The notes beneath the pieces were generated by a model. The model made no database searches. It had not been told where the DNA came from and saw only the letters and a list, made by a program, of their open reading frames with translations. Below are positions 1-11,812 of a stretch of DNA of 64,000 bases, piece after piece (positions within the stretch are counted from its first letter, which is position 1; each line of letters begins with the position of its first letter). The stretch spans positions 62,001 to 126,000 of the forward strand of contig DF239310.1 of the NCBI GenBank assembly GCA_000507305.1. Direction: 5' to 3'. The stretch comes from Breviolum minutum Mf 1.05b.01 (lineage: Eukaryota; Sar; Dinophyceae; Suessiales; Symbiodiniaceae). Both the position numbers and the translations under genes were made by a program.

Positions 1-219
1 ATGCAGGGTACCTCTCTATGGTTGTATATCTGCAAATTATTCACAAACAAGGTATTCCACGTAGAAGTCTTGCTTGCTATTTTCATTGTTTTTTGTTATC
101 TTATCATCATGTATATATATATATATTGGATGTACAATCAGATTTATTTCCTCTTCAATGTTTGGCCAATTTTTCTGCACGCATCCAAATTCCCAAAATA
201 TCCCCGGAAAATTCCACAC

Positions 220-392
220 CCTATAGGGATCCATGTATGCTATATTCAAGCTACATTTGGTCGATTTTTATGATAAATGTAAATGTAGGTAAATATTTGG
301 TAATTATTCACCTACATGGATAAATGGTAAATGTATTAGCTACATTTTTATGGTAAATGTTATGCTATATTCACCTACATGGATCCTATGGG
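220..392. repeat. Family C palindromic element, expanded copy
   Basis: TATAGGGATCCATGTATG opposes CTACATGGATCCTATGGG. The inner TACATTT/AAATGTA block is repeated. Confidence 0.75.
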
Positions 393-775
393 AGCACTTA
401 TTTGTTGCTGCTTTTTTTGCCGCCACTCCGGAAGCGATGGAACTGGATTTTCGTTATGTACAAACTCGAAATCGGGGGGGTGTGGTTTTTATGTGGTGCA
501 ACAGGCAGTGACCGAGACGTGTTGAATGCCCTTTATAGCTTTGCACATGTAGATTTTGAGAGAACCAAATAAATGCAGGAATTGCTTTCAATATGTAGAG
601 ATGATAAGAAGGGATCAAATAGTATGTCTGTATGCCATGTAGTAGCTTTCGGATCACACATTGTTTTCCCCTTCTACGCAGAGGGTAGCCCTTTACGTAT
701 AAGATACCAACAACATAACAGATCTACGTTAGCTGCTTCTCAAGGTTGGGTTTGGATCATTTGTTCTCTCAGGGA

Positions 776-901
776 GTTATCCAAAATAGTGCTACCCCAA
801 CAGACCTTTTAAATGACATATAGATAATAAAGTGTACATTACTAGTGGTAAACACCCTCATTGGGCCCCATGGTCCTCTGAGGTAACACTATTTTGGATG
901 A
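776..901. repeat. Inverted-repeat element K, single copy
   Basis: TATCCAAAATAGTGCTACCC opposes GGTAACACTATTTTGGATGA, about 85 bp apart. Confidence 0.75.
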
Positions 902-2388
902 ACCTCATGATATATAAATACTCCGGATGGTTGGGATATTCGGCCAGCATGTGTCCATCCAAAATAGGCATCACTTCTGAAACAACGACCTGACTATGAT
1001 GGTTCCAAATTTCTTCAGTACAGCCGCTATTAGCCCTGAACCTACCAGGTTCTTGAACCAAAATCAGCCAATATCCCAATAAGGACCCTAGAATTTGGAG
1101 GTTTCAAACTGGAACCGATTTCTTATCACCAGCTATCACCACCTTGTTGAGACACTGGCAAAAGGCATTGAAGTTAACGAATGATTCCAAAAACAAAACG
1201 ATCCTTACTGGGGCCTTATATGTGACAATTCATCCAGCCAACCATTTGACAATACAGAAGAAATATCCCTGGGATGAATGAATACTCCCCAAAAAACTAG
1301 CATGTCCCTCGGTTTCAAAGTGTTGTCAGCTTCTGGCATGGTTGAAATTGGAATACCCCCTATGAAAACAGATCCAAAATGGAACCCCCAAAAGACTGGC
1401 TCTTGTGACCTATATTTTCCTTTTTCCTAACCAAACAACTTGTTTCATCTTGTTTCAAAGGTTAGGTTAGGTTTTTTGCCAAATAAAAAACAACCAACGT
1501 CGCCCTTCAAGATCACCAAGGTCCCACCCAGTCAACATCAGCTCAGTGAATCAGCTAAGCGTGGCCACTCAGTCATTCTCAAAGGCACCTGAAAAAAACA
1601 TCAACATCGAGAAACATCGAGAGAAGGGAACGAGATAGGACCGGAAATTTTTGGAGATCCGTATCCCAAAATGCATGGGTCCCGTGTTGATCCATTTGGG
1701 TTTACAAAAAACAGGTCTCACTCTTTACTAAATGATATGCTTGGCTGGGGGGTCCAGAATGTTGAGGAGTTCTGACGTGTTTCATGTTGTTTCCTAGTAC
1801 CATGTGTTTTGACACTTTTCACATGTCAACCTGCAGTTCAATTCATCCGCAATACTTAGATCTCAGCAAAATATCACAAAACCCAGCAAAATCACATCCA
1901 CCATGAACAACCAACAACAACTCTACACACAGGAATCACATAACATATAGCACCATTCTAATATCACATCACAACCTGACTTTCAACATCAAAAAATAAC
2001 CATCTAAAATCCAAACCACATCTAACAACGTCCCCTCACCACCATTTTTTTGCCCTCATCAGTATGTGTGTGTTCTCCACAAATCCCCAAGATGCCCCTG
2101 AGAGGTCTTGGCTACTGCTTCGGCTTTTGCGCGGAGGGCTGGATCTTGGTAGGACCTCATCGGTAACGGCCGTGGAAAAGGGAGCTGGGAAATCTGCAGT
2201 GACTGGACGTTATTTGCCTAAAGAGCCAACTAGAAATCGTGAATCATGAATATAGATGTGAAAATATGTGCCTGTTGCTTTTTTCATCTTGTTGAAACAA
2301 GTCAGTGTCACACGTTTGGATGGTTATTAATTGAGATTTTTCAGCACAATCACCATGAAAAAACATCAAGATAAGAATGTATAGACAT

Positions 2389-2456
2389 AAATGTGTATGT
2401 ACGTATGTATATACATGTATGTAGGTAGGTAGGTATGTGTGTACGTATGTAAATAC
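2389..2456 (+). repeat. GTAT/GTAG simple repeat
   Basis: Imperfect tetranucleotide repeats such as GTATGTAGGTAGGTAGG. Confidence 0.85.
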
Positions 2457-3889
2457 CCACGCCGTCCAAATACCAAACTCTGCCTCTAGTAGGAAATCCT
2501 TTACATGGATCATCCTAAAGAATCCTAAAGACAATTCTTTGTTTGGTCTTGGCCTCCAGGGCAAACTATTTATCTAAACAACAATGCATAAGGACCACTC
2601 TGGTTCAAGTTTGTCTGGTATGTCCTGTATCCCTGAGGGAACCTGTTGATGAAGACTAAAAATGGTCATCTTACTGGCATGTGTTTCCTCACAACTTCAT
2701 TTTGAAGAGAAACAAGCTTAGTTGTTTTAATTGTGAAAATAAATATATTATTCACAACAGCTAAAATAGCAATATATGCAAATATATATTAATATATAAG
2801 CCATATGTTATATTTATATTCACAACAACTAAGATAGCAATACTTTCAAATATTATATATATGTATATATATATATATATTCTAGGTCCTAGGTAGATAA
2901 GGGATATGTCACGCAACATCAAAAAAACACCTCCACCTAAAAGTGAAAACTGGACCAACAACGTGCCAGGCCACTGAAAGAATGCCCGGTGCGATGCCAA
3001 AGAATATGGGAACACCGTTTGACCATCTCGCGTCTGCAGGCGGAGCATGGCTGATTTCTACATGTCGCAAGCCTATGAATATGCTTTCCTAGTTCAACTC
3101 TCGTATATGCATGCGAAAAAGACAGCAATAGACAATACCCTTACATTTAAGATCATTCAGGTCCATTAGTCTAGAGGGATTTGTAGGGTGCATGAAGGGT
3201 ATTCATACTATCATACCATGCATTCATCGGATTATTGTGCATCTAGCAAGGAAATCCTGCAGGGTTCATACCCCATTAAGACTAGAAGGTCACCAAAAAA
3301 CTCAGGGATTCCTCACTTCATGAATAACCCAACTTCCTGAAATGCTTTTCCATGAATTTGGAAAACCAAAAAGCTTCAATTTTTGGAGGCAATGAAAGGC
3401 AACGTGTCGGTAGATCCCATCAGTTTGCGGTACCGATAAGTTTCTGACATGTGAGTCAGTCATTCTTGTGGCAAAGGGCCACTGGACCCCGAACTATCGA
3501 CTATCCCACAAACATGTTTCAAAACCCAAAAATATGGTAGGTTTCATGTGCCCATTGCCATTGAATGACGAATTAATTTTCAAATCATCCCTCTTATCAA
3601 ACAACAAATCCAACCAACCAAAAACATGAACCCGAAAGCAAGCAAACCGCAAACCAACTATAACATCACTATACAAGTATATAGGATTTCATGAGCCTGC
3701 CACCATACATGAGTCTATGTATCTCTTATGTAGCGCAAAACCAACCCCCCCGAGCGGAGCTTGGAGCCACCTTGCGCTGCAACCAGGTGTATCCAGGCGG
3801 AGCCTGGCGAAAGATAGAAACAGGGATTCCCCAGCATCAAGTTTTGTCAGTTGGCATTTTTGTTTGTTTCAGGGATCTGGGACCCTTAT

Positions 3890-3996
3890 CAAGTTGGTTG
3901 TTGAACCAACCCATCTGAAAAATATGCTCGTCAAATTGGATCATTTCCCCAGGGATCTGGGGTGAAAATTAAAAAATATTTGAAACCACCACCTAG
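3890..3996. repeat. Family B MITE-like element
   Basis: The right arm is GAAACCACCACCTAG and the left arm is diverged. Perfect 4-bp duplication TTAT. Confidence 0.8.
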
Positions 3997-4665
3997 TTAT
4001 GCTCCAACCCTCCAATCCCCTTCTGCAAGTGTGTTTTTGGATGCCTGGGTTTTGGATGCCTCACCTTCTCACAAGGTATTTTAGAGCACGAGAGTTAACA
4101 AAAACCCAAGTTTCTTTGAACGTGGGTTGTTACACGCTGGAACATTAAGAAAATTTGAAACCAACCGTCATGGAGGTGCATGGTTGGAAGATGATTTTCC
4201 CTTCTTCAACAAGGGTCACTTGTTTTTGGTAATGGCATAGTTGAAACAAGTTCCAACACATAACTTCTATACCAAATGGTATGATCCATGTTGATGAATC
4301 CCATCGTACACAAAACAACTATTGCAAAATATCCATGGGGCGAGAGTTCTGGAGCTTTCTAAGTCTTTCAGTGTACAAGTCAGAGCGTGTCTTTAAAAAG
4401 CGTAAGATACATACACTATATAAGTAGACTAACACAGCACCTGAAGCACTGGGAGTTTGGAAGATGAGTTTTTGTTTTGGGTGGGAAGGCCTCTTGGTAG
4501 GTGCTATGTTAGCATTAGGGAGGGTAATAATCATGGTATACCCCCCAAAATAAACATGGTCAAACTAGCGGACTCATATCTCACCAGCCCTGGAGTTCCG
4601 AGATGTTTGGAACCAGCGGTTTTATTCCCCTTAGAAATGCAACTGTTTTTTTTCAACAGCTGTTT

Positions 4666-4791
4666 CTGGTTCCCTTAATAGGTGGTAGGTGATAAATAAT
4701 CACCCAATAGGCAATATATAAGTGGTATATAAGTGGTATATACTGCCAATTGGGGACTTATATATCACCTACCACCTATTAAGGGAACCAG
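4666..4791. repeat. Perfect 29-bp inverted repeat (element P)
   Basis: The arms 4666-4694 and 4763-4791 are exact reverse complements around the core TTAATAGGTGGTAGGTGATA, with a 68-base spacer. A diverged relative lies at 28210-28347. Confidence 0.9.
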
Positions 4792-4917
4792 GAAACTCTA
4801 TTGATTTTTGGGGGGGAGGGATCCTTTGCCACAATTTGTGCCAGCAAATATGGATGGTCTCTTATGAAGGGAAACACTAATATATATATATATATATATG
4901 CAGTATGTACCCTCCAG

Positions 4918-5002
4918 GCACCAACATATCCGACCTTGGGAAAAGGATTAATCATCTTCAATAGTGACCTTTTAATGGGATATGTGAGCTCCCAGGAGGG
5001 TA
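4918..5002. repeat. Family H-like element
   Basis: TACCCTCCAGGCACCAACAT opposes GTGAGCTCCCAGGAGGGTA. Confidence 0.7.
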
Positions 5003-5227
5003 TATCAACAGCAATTCCAACATACTTCAATGACTCCCGGACCCATCAAACCTTGATTCTTCCTAAATTGCGTTTTTTTTGTCATGCCCGACTATCCTAA
5101 CTTTAAATGTCCCATACTCATACCGGAAAAAATAAAAAAATCACACACTCACTGAGTTTTGACGAGTATCATCTAAGTAACATAGAAACATATCGTGTTA
5201 GTAGCAGCAACCAGCAGAACACAAGGG

Positions 5228-5398
5228 TCACAGTTCCCCGACTAAACGGCCATTCACTGGAATACGGAAAACATGGCTTCGCATGATTTCATCCTCCACA
5301 ATTTGATTCAATGATTCAATTACAATATGATATCTTTGCAAATAAAGGACCCAAATTATGAACTGATTTGCCAGGATGGAAGAATTCATTGTTGTTGC
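5228..5398 (-). CDS. Possible terminal exon, unknown protein
   Basis: An open frame ends in TGA at 5228 and reads LYLQRYHIVIESLNQIVEDE then RSHVFRIPVNGRLVGEL. A donor-like GTGAGT sits just upstream at 5408. Composition looks coding but no family is recognised and the acceptor is not clear. Confidence 0.22.
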   Translation of the reverse strand, partial: ATTMNSSILANQFIIWVLYLQRYHIVIESLNQIVEDEIMRSHVFRIPVNGRLVGEL

Positions 5399-6020
5399 AT
5401 CACAACTCACGTTTTTGCCTCTTCCTCCTCAAAGCTATTGGTCGGTCTGGGTGTGACTGGCGCGTGTGTCGCAACAACTTGAGGGTTGGGTTATCTCTCT
5501 CAAATTTAGAACCAATATGGATAGATGACCTGCAGTTGCAACGGCATGTTTGCTGTTGGTAAAGGTGCAACAAATACTTCAAGGAAGTGAAGAGGCAATT
5601 CTTGTTCACAAATTGCTTCTGACCATACAACTTACGACATGTTCAAATAGGATTTTTGGAAGGGCTACAGGATCTCTAGCTCCCATGATAGCCTATAAGA
5701 ATCGATGGTTCTGATGGGGGAAGAAGACACCTTCCTCATTCCGTACAAGCCAGGGCCAGCCAGTTGGTGAATAAAAAACCCTATACTTTACACCCCTCCG
5801 AAATGTTAACATTAGATATCCAAAATAGCCATGTATTTGAAAAGGAGACATACATGTTCCAAAACCATTTTTTTCTTTTGGGAATCTATGTTTTTGAATT
5901 GGGGGCAGGTTGGGCCCCTACTTGAACCCGTTTCAAAAGCAGCGAAGAAAGACCCCAACCTTCATAGCAGGCATGATATTAAAAGGATGATGAAGCACCA
6001 CTGGAGGGTGGGCATTAGGT

Positions 6021-6123
6021 GGGTGTTTCCAAAAATTAGGGACCCCCCCAAATCATCCATTTTAATAGGGTTTTCCATTATAAACCATCCATGTTGGGGT
6101 ACCACTATTTTTGGAAACACCCA
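6021..6123. repeat. Family E MITE-like element
   Basis: GGGTGTTTCCAAAAATTAGG opposes CTATTTTTGGAAACACCC. Confidence 0.88.
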
Positions 6124-6404
6124 TATGTAATGTATACTAATATACTGTAGGCAACTGCGACTAGGTATAGCTTCTATGACTTCTCTCTGCCTTGATTCAC
6201 CCACCTGGTGGTGACAGCCGTGACGGAGGCACCAAACGATTCCTGAGTAAAGTCTTGTTGTTCGATGAGTCGTTGGAAGCAAAACAACACTTGGGTTGGA
6301 CAAATGGCATTGGGTCATACCTATGTTGAAATACTCTGATATGAGATGACAATATATGACATGGGATAACATGATGTGAAATGATATGATTACATGAAAA
6401 CTCC

Positions 6405-6500
6405 ATTTATAGGGATGAAATAATAACCCCAGTTAGCCATTTATAAGGCCATTTAAAGGGGCCCCATAACTACAATAGTCTTATCTAGTACAGTAGGGGC
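6405..6500. repeat. Family D element, left end decayed
   Basis: The inner CCCCAGTTAGCCATTTATAA block and the right arm GTAGGGGCCCACCTCGT are present. Confidence 0.65.
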
Positions 6501-6854
6501 CCACCTCGTCGCAGTTCCCTTCATTTCTCCCTTCTAATCCCATACCAAGATGCCATTGCTCGGGAAAGTGGTGTGCCATCTCTGGAAAGCTCCATTTGGG
6601 TGCAAAAGGATCCCTGGCGACACGCAACCTTTTCAACAATTTAAATAAACTTTAAACAAATCTCCTCACAACAAAACACACATCCAAATCACAATGACAT
6701 TCGGAGAAACATAGAAAAACTACCAACCAAACAAAAAAAACGGTTGACATTTCAATAAAGCTGTTTGGGAAGAGCTGTGAAGCATCTTTTCGTTAGTTTT
6801 GATATGCAACTTTCTAAGAAAATTTGGGAGATAAAGGCACATCAAGACAGCTTG

Positions 6855-6999
6855 TACAAGGTGGGCCGATAATAGATTATGAGATAGATGGAGCTATGGT
6901 TCCCCTATAAATTGGCCTTAGACATGGGTAACTGGGGTTATTTCACGTACATGGAGTTACAACTAAGCCTACTTATAACTGGTAGGGGCTCACCTTGTA
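6855..6999. repeat. Family D MITE-like element
   Basis: TACAAGGTGGGCC opposes GGTAGGGGCTCACCTTGTA. Confidence 0.85.
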
Positions 7000-7286
7000 A
7001 AATTTGTGTGTTTCGGTTATGTCATTGATACTATCTTGACACCGCCATCAGTTGGTACATGTAGGTAATTCTTGGCGCCAAAGATCACCTTTTCACCTAT
7101 TGAAAACACATGTGTTCAGTGAAACTTCAAAAAACTTCCCCACAAATTGAGGGTGACCAACTTTTAAGGACAGTAACAGGACATCGTTGAAACCATTTGT
7201 ATGTCAATGCCACACGAGCATGGCAATTCACCACCAGCACTACCTTTGGCAGTATTCAAAGAATTTCGATCGCGAATTGAGTGATA

Positions 7287-7393
7287 CTGTTGATGGTTCA
7301 AAAATCCAGCTAACCACCTGGGATGGAGAAAAACATAAGAATAATGGGATGAACTACCTATCAAGTGGTGCAGGATTTCTGAACCATCAACAG
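7287..7393. repeat. Family A MITE-like element, full copy
   Basis: Terminal inverted repeats CTGTTGATGG...CCATCAACAG are flanked by TA on both sides, as in Tc1/mariner-like insertions. An open plus-strand frame passes through the whole element. Confidence 0.85.
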
Positions 7394-8479
7394 TATGTGC
7401 TAAAGGATATTACATATTGTACCTACCCAAAAGAAGGAAATATGCAAACGTGGAAGTAATGCGACACAGACTTCGAGTCCGCGCTACAAGTCAATCGCCT
7501 CTACACTCTACTTCATACCTTCCAAACACACTAACACGATATCCTATCCCTGGCATTCAATCATATCCACAACAAACTTCAACCCCCCAAAAGATATCTA
7601 AACAAATTTATCAAATTCATGTATATATATATATAGATATATAGCTTCCCTTATCATTTCACGCCCAAAAAAAACTTTTTTTCACAAGCAACCCCCGGCT
7701 CCCCGGGTGGCACCGTGGGGCTCGTTGCAAACGTCGCTGCGGACGCTGGGAATCCGTGAAAGCGTAGAGTCGCCTCAAGCCATACGGACGAATGGGACTG
7801 ACTGTTGTCGTTTTTTCTTTTCGGTGCAACGTGGATCGATTCTAACAGGGGTTGGTTGGATAGTTCCTGCTTTGTTTTTTTGGTTCCACCTCTTGTTGAA
7901 AAATGGCGGCATCCTTGTGCGGTCCCCATCTGGAACAAAAAACACATGCTCATGCTAGACACAAATCATTTGAAGGAGGAATTTCACCCCCCCAAAAAAA
8001 ACAAAACTGAGGTTCGACATTTGGAATATCCAACATCCAACTAAACCCCAATTAACCTCAAGAGGTATGGCTTGAGGTCTCAGGGATCAGTTGGATACCC
8101 TTTGATCCCTTTGACTTGCATTTGGATAAACATACAATTACAGTATTCACTAAGATAAATGTTTAGTTTGGTAATCATTTTAGATTCCCATGCTGAACCA
8201 CATTTTTCGAGGTTGGTTGAGGTCAGTTTATTGCTACGCATCTATGATTGCTGAATGAACTCTCGCACTGTTGTCGACTTCAAGCAGCATTTATATCCCG
8301 ATTCGCCCTGGAGCCCTATCTGGCAGCAAAAGAAAAGGGACCAACCGACAAACCCCTGTTTTATCATCCTCCAAGAATCATTTTTCTATGTTTTGTTTCC
8401 TTAGAATTGTGATCATGCAATGGATTTGATGATATATATTCATATGGCAGGCGCCCTTTCCAAATTCTGAATGTAGGAC

Positions 8480-9037
8480 TTGGTGTGGGCACTGACCATA
8501 CATGTAAAGTTGGGTTATTCACCTTCCCAGTGTCAGCAACAAGATCTTGATGATCCCAACCTAAATCTTCACTTACCATTGGTCTATGCATCATTTAATG
8601 GTAGTCCAAACATCTTCACCGAAAAAAACAAACAAAACAAACTGCTGAACATCCATCGATCAATCCCAACCATCATATCAACTGGTGCAGGATTTCTTCC
8701 ATCAACACATCCACAGGCCACGGAACGTCATGAAGGGATCAAAGGGTTTGGAACTGCGAAAATACTTCAAGGTTTGACCCTGCCGCCAACAACGGTGGCA
8801 ATGCAAGGTTTGTTGAGGAAACAGGCGAAAGGAGGGAAACAAACATCGATTTTGCAAGAAAAACAAGGTGGTTCTTGTCCAAAATGTCCGTGGAAATCGA
8901 CAACATTATATATATATATATATTGCGATACAGTATCTCATTTGATTGTTGATTCCGAATCAAAAAGATTGCAAAGTTGGTTTTGGACATGTAACACCCT
9001 GGAAAACACAGAAAAAACACCTCGATTTTGCCAATGA
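8480..9037 (+). other. Longest open frame in the window (185 codons), probably not a gene
   Basis: The frame runs through half of a family A element (8673-8707) and a TA microsatellite (8907-8924), and it ends in low-complexity text. Part of it (about 8720-8890) could be an exon. As a whole it does not look like a protein. Confidence 0.15.
8673..8707. repeat. Family A, half copy
   Basis: Only the arm with GGTGCAGGATTTCTTCCATC is present. Confidence 0.65.
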
Positions 9038-9879
9038 GGTTCTACATGTATCATGACTTGGGGGATCATAGCTTCTCACCCCTGGGCTTCCATGAACCCG
9101 ACTCCGTCAGAGTTCAAGGAGTTGAACATTCTGAGAAGTTCAAGGAGTTGTTGAAATCTGAGGGATGTTTGATCTTTTTGGGTGGATTTCAACACTCAAA
9201 GGTGCAAAAGAAAATTGATGAAACTATGACATCCTCAAAAAGTTGATGGTTAATTGATTAATTAGAATTAAACATCTGCAGCACATTCTTTTTGATGGAC
9301 AATAGTTTCATCATTCAACCTACAAAAATCCAAAAAACAAAACAGCACTTGACCATCTCCAAGTACGACGTAAACTCTATACATCATCAGTTGTTGTTTT
9401 TTCCTCCGCCCTTTTTGTGTGTTGATTTTTTTCACCACGACATTCTCCCATCACTTCACCAACCTTCACAGGCGGATCTAGCTCACGTGAGGTCCTTAGG
9501 AAGATGATCCAGCGATTGATAGCTTTTCAGGGATCCTTATAATGGCTTATGATTAATCCCTATATATAAATATGTAACATTGAAATAACCTGTAAACAAG
9601 CAACCAGATTTCAACCCGGTCACCTCTCAGGTGGCACTTTCCCTCATACCTTGGTTGCCCCCTTGCAATGCGGGTTGCACCCTGCAGGTGCCTCCTTCAA
9701 TGCCAATCACATCATCAAAACAGTATGAACAATTTCCAACGTACTACACCCTCACAAAATTTATTTTTCGCTGGCACCATTGGCTAAAAGCATAACCGGT
9801 TTTGCTAACAAAAAGTCATTCCATGGTTAATCAATCTCATTCAAACTTTCTCCCCGAATCATGGAAGTGGCGAGAATAC

Positions 9880-10107
9880 ACTTCCTCAAACCAACAGCAA
9901 AAGCCCCTGAAAATAGGCCGGGCCCCAAAAGAAAACTTCATCGTATTCCAACCATCCGTTTCCAGGTGCTACTGTTGATGGAAAAACATCCTGCACCAGT
10001 TGATATGGTACATATCCCATTATTTACATGGCTTTCTACTTCCCAGGTGGGATAAACAATGTATAAAACCTTGTAGATCATGGGATATACTACCTATCAG
10101 GAGGGTA
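9880..10107. repeat. Family H element interrupted by family A
   Basis: The GCCCCTGAAAATAGGC block and CCAACCATCCGTTTCCAGG match family H. The end GGAGGGTA reappears beyond the family A copy. Confidence 0.5.
9972..10103. repeat. Family A, degenerate copy inserted in family H
   Basis: The left arm CTGTTGATGG is clear. The right arm has decayed. Family H-like sequence lies on both sides. Confidence 0.5.
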
Positions 10108-10256
10108 CTGATGATATCACGGGAAACGAAATGAATTAAGGGAACCATTTTTTCCACTAAACTGAGGCCACTCGGCAGCACAGAGACATCACGAGAACCT
10201 GCCACAAGTTGTGGGCAACAGGATGGGAAGAACAGTTATTTTGGAAAATTGTATAT

Positions 10257-10361
10257 CCCTAAGGATCATTGGACCCTCAAAACTGGCTATTTTGAGGACC
10301 AAAACACCCCTGCGTCATACAGGTTCAAGCCCTTCCGTTGGAGGGTCCAAGATCCTTAGGG
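10257..10361. repeat. Family G element
   Basis: CCCTAAGGATCATTGGACCC opposes GGGTCCAAGATCCTTAGGG. Confidence 0.88.
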
Positions 10362-10415
10362 ATCACATTAAAAAAACAACATATAATTATGTATATATAT
10401 ATATATAGACTATAT

Positions 10416-10512
10416 ACCTAGAACCCAACTGACCTCTATTCTTGAAGGTCGGGGCCCCTCCAAAACAAGGCCTTTTCCAATCAAAACAAGGGGCCCCATT
10501 TGGGTTCTAGGG
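10416..10512. repeat. Family I MITE-like element
   Basis: ACCTAGAACCCAACTGACC opposes CCATTTGGGTTCTAGGG. Confidence 0.88.
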
Positions 10513-10870
10513 TATACTACATATAATTTGACTATATGAATTTATATAAACTATAAACATCTAATATATATATATACATATTATTACATTAAATTGGATT
10601 ATCTTACACTACATCATATCAAATCTTATTATATCAAATAATATGTACACTCCCAGAGAGTATATATATATATATCTATTTCAAAATAGCTGATTTAATA
10701 TGGTAGTCAGATTTCACAAAGTTTCATGATTCAAGTTCAATCTGTTCTGGCAGAAAACAAAAACAGCATGCATATGAGTTTCAGGAATGATTCAAACAAT
10801 AAAGTTCCTTTGTATCATTTCGGACTTGACTCAAATTTATCTAAAAAAACAGCTTGGTTTCATCCAATAG

Positions 10871-11083
10871 AGCGAAATCTCATCTTTCAAAAACAACTCC
10901 CAAATCTCAACTGATCTTGCAACAAATCCATCTGTCTTCGAGGTCGGCCAGCTACAACTCACTTTTGGACTTGTCGACATAACAGGAACATTCCCAGGGA
11001 CCAACAAAAGCTGTGTATTTCCAGTAGAACATATTTTTCCAAAGTCCACTCAACTCAAAAGTTTCAAAAATTGGCGGTTTTGA
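10871..11083 (+). CDS. Possible exon, unknown protein
   Basis: A 70-codon frame without ATG reads VFEVGQLQLTFGLVDITGTF then KSCVFPVEHIFPK before a stop. The opposite strand is also open over most of it. No domain is recognised and no firm splice sites were found. Confidence 0.2.
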   Translation, partial: SEISSFKNNSQISTDLATNPSVFEVGQLQLTFGLVDITGTFPGTNKSCVFPVEHIFPKSTQLKSFKNWRF

Positions 11084-11116
11084 AATGATTCCTCCTAATT
11101 TTTGCCTTCAAAATCA

Positions 11117-11210
11117 TACCCCCCCCAAAAAAAACTAGCATAGCCCCTAAAAATTTACCAGTCCCCATCATCTTTTGCAAGGGCGAACTGCTAAACTTCG
11201 GGAGAATGTA
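11117..11210. repeat. Family H element
   Basis: TACCCCCCCC with ACTAGCATAGCCCCTAAAAA opposes GGGCGAACTGCTAAACTTCG. Confidence 0.72.
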
Positions 11211-11262
11211 GCACCTTATCTCTTTTGAGCTCTGTATCCAATGGTCCAAGCACCAAATATAA

Positions 11263-11468
11263 CCCATAGGATCCGACTGGTATATCTACCTACATTTACC
11301 ATAAAAATCAACCATTAATTATGTACCTAGAACCCAACTGACCTCTATTTTTGAAGGTCGGGTCGGGGCCCTCCAAAACAAGGCACAAATTCCAATCAAA
11401 ACAAGGGGATCCATTTGGGTTTTGGGAGAAATAAATATATATTTATACCAGTCCCATGGATCCTATGG
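11263..11468. repeat. Family C element interrupted by family I
   Basis: CCCATAGGATCC is on the left and GTCCCATGGATCCTATGG on the right. A family I element (11326-11427) sits between them. Confidence 0.8.
11326..11427. repeat. Family I element nested in family C
   Basis: CCTAGAACCCAACTGACC opposes CCATTTGGGTTTTGGGA. Family C halves flank it. Confidence 0.85.
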
Positions 11469-11603
11469 ATAAGTCGTCTACTGCGACTTCCCCCGGCACC
11501 ACGACTACGATCCGCTTGCTGTCGCCAGCGTGGTGGCAAATCAGGCCTTGACAAAAAAAACACATCAACGAGTTCCTTTTACGGGGTGCGGCTACCTGGA
11601 AAG
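11469..11603. other. GC-richer exon-like segment between two family C repeats, strand unclear
   Basis: This 135-nt block is open in several frames on both strands, and both readings look protein-like. The plus strand gives HHDYDPLAVASVVANQALTK. The minus strand gives a Val-rich text between tttccag|GTA and ACTG|GTATAA. It is bordered directly by family C copies on both sides. It may be one exon; the strand cannot be decided by eye. Confidence 0.25.
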
Positions 11604-11699
11604 CCCTATGGGTTCCATGTATGCTATATTTACCTACATTGGGTATTGTTTTGGGGGGTAAATTTAGGTATATAAATATACCATACATGGATCCTATGT
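11604..11699. repeat. Family C palindromic element
   Basis: CCCTATGGGTTCCATGTATG opposes CCATACATGGATCCTATG. Confidence 0.8.
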
Positions 11700-11718
11700 G
11701 ATACTAAGATGCACTTCG

Positions 11719-11812
11719 AAACCTGGGGGTAGCTCCTTAGCGCCCTACTTATCAATGGCTTTTAGATACGCCCAGCTCCTTAGTTCCCTTCCAAACACCA
11801 GCTAGGAAACGA
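11719..11812. repeat. Dispersed repeat L, copy 1
   Basis: CCTGGGGGTAGCTCCTTAG and the later TTCCAAACACCAGCTAGG are shared with 26737-26838. Confidence 0.6.

Larger units (their letters stand above)
393..3889. other. No gene supported
   Basis: Apart from element K and the simple repeat near 2400, I see AT-rich intron-like or intergenic sequence. Two GC-richer patches (2085-2230 and 2930-3060) are open in several frames and might hold exons, but neither strand nor frame can be chosen. Confidence 0.5.
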
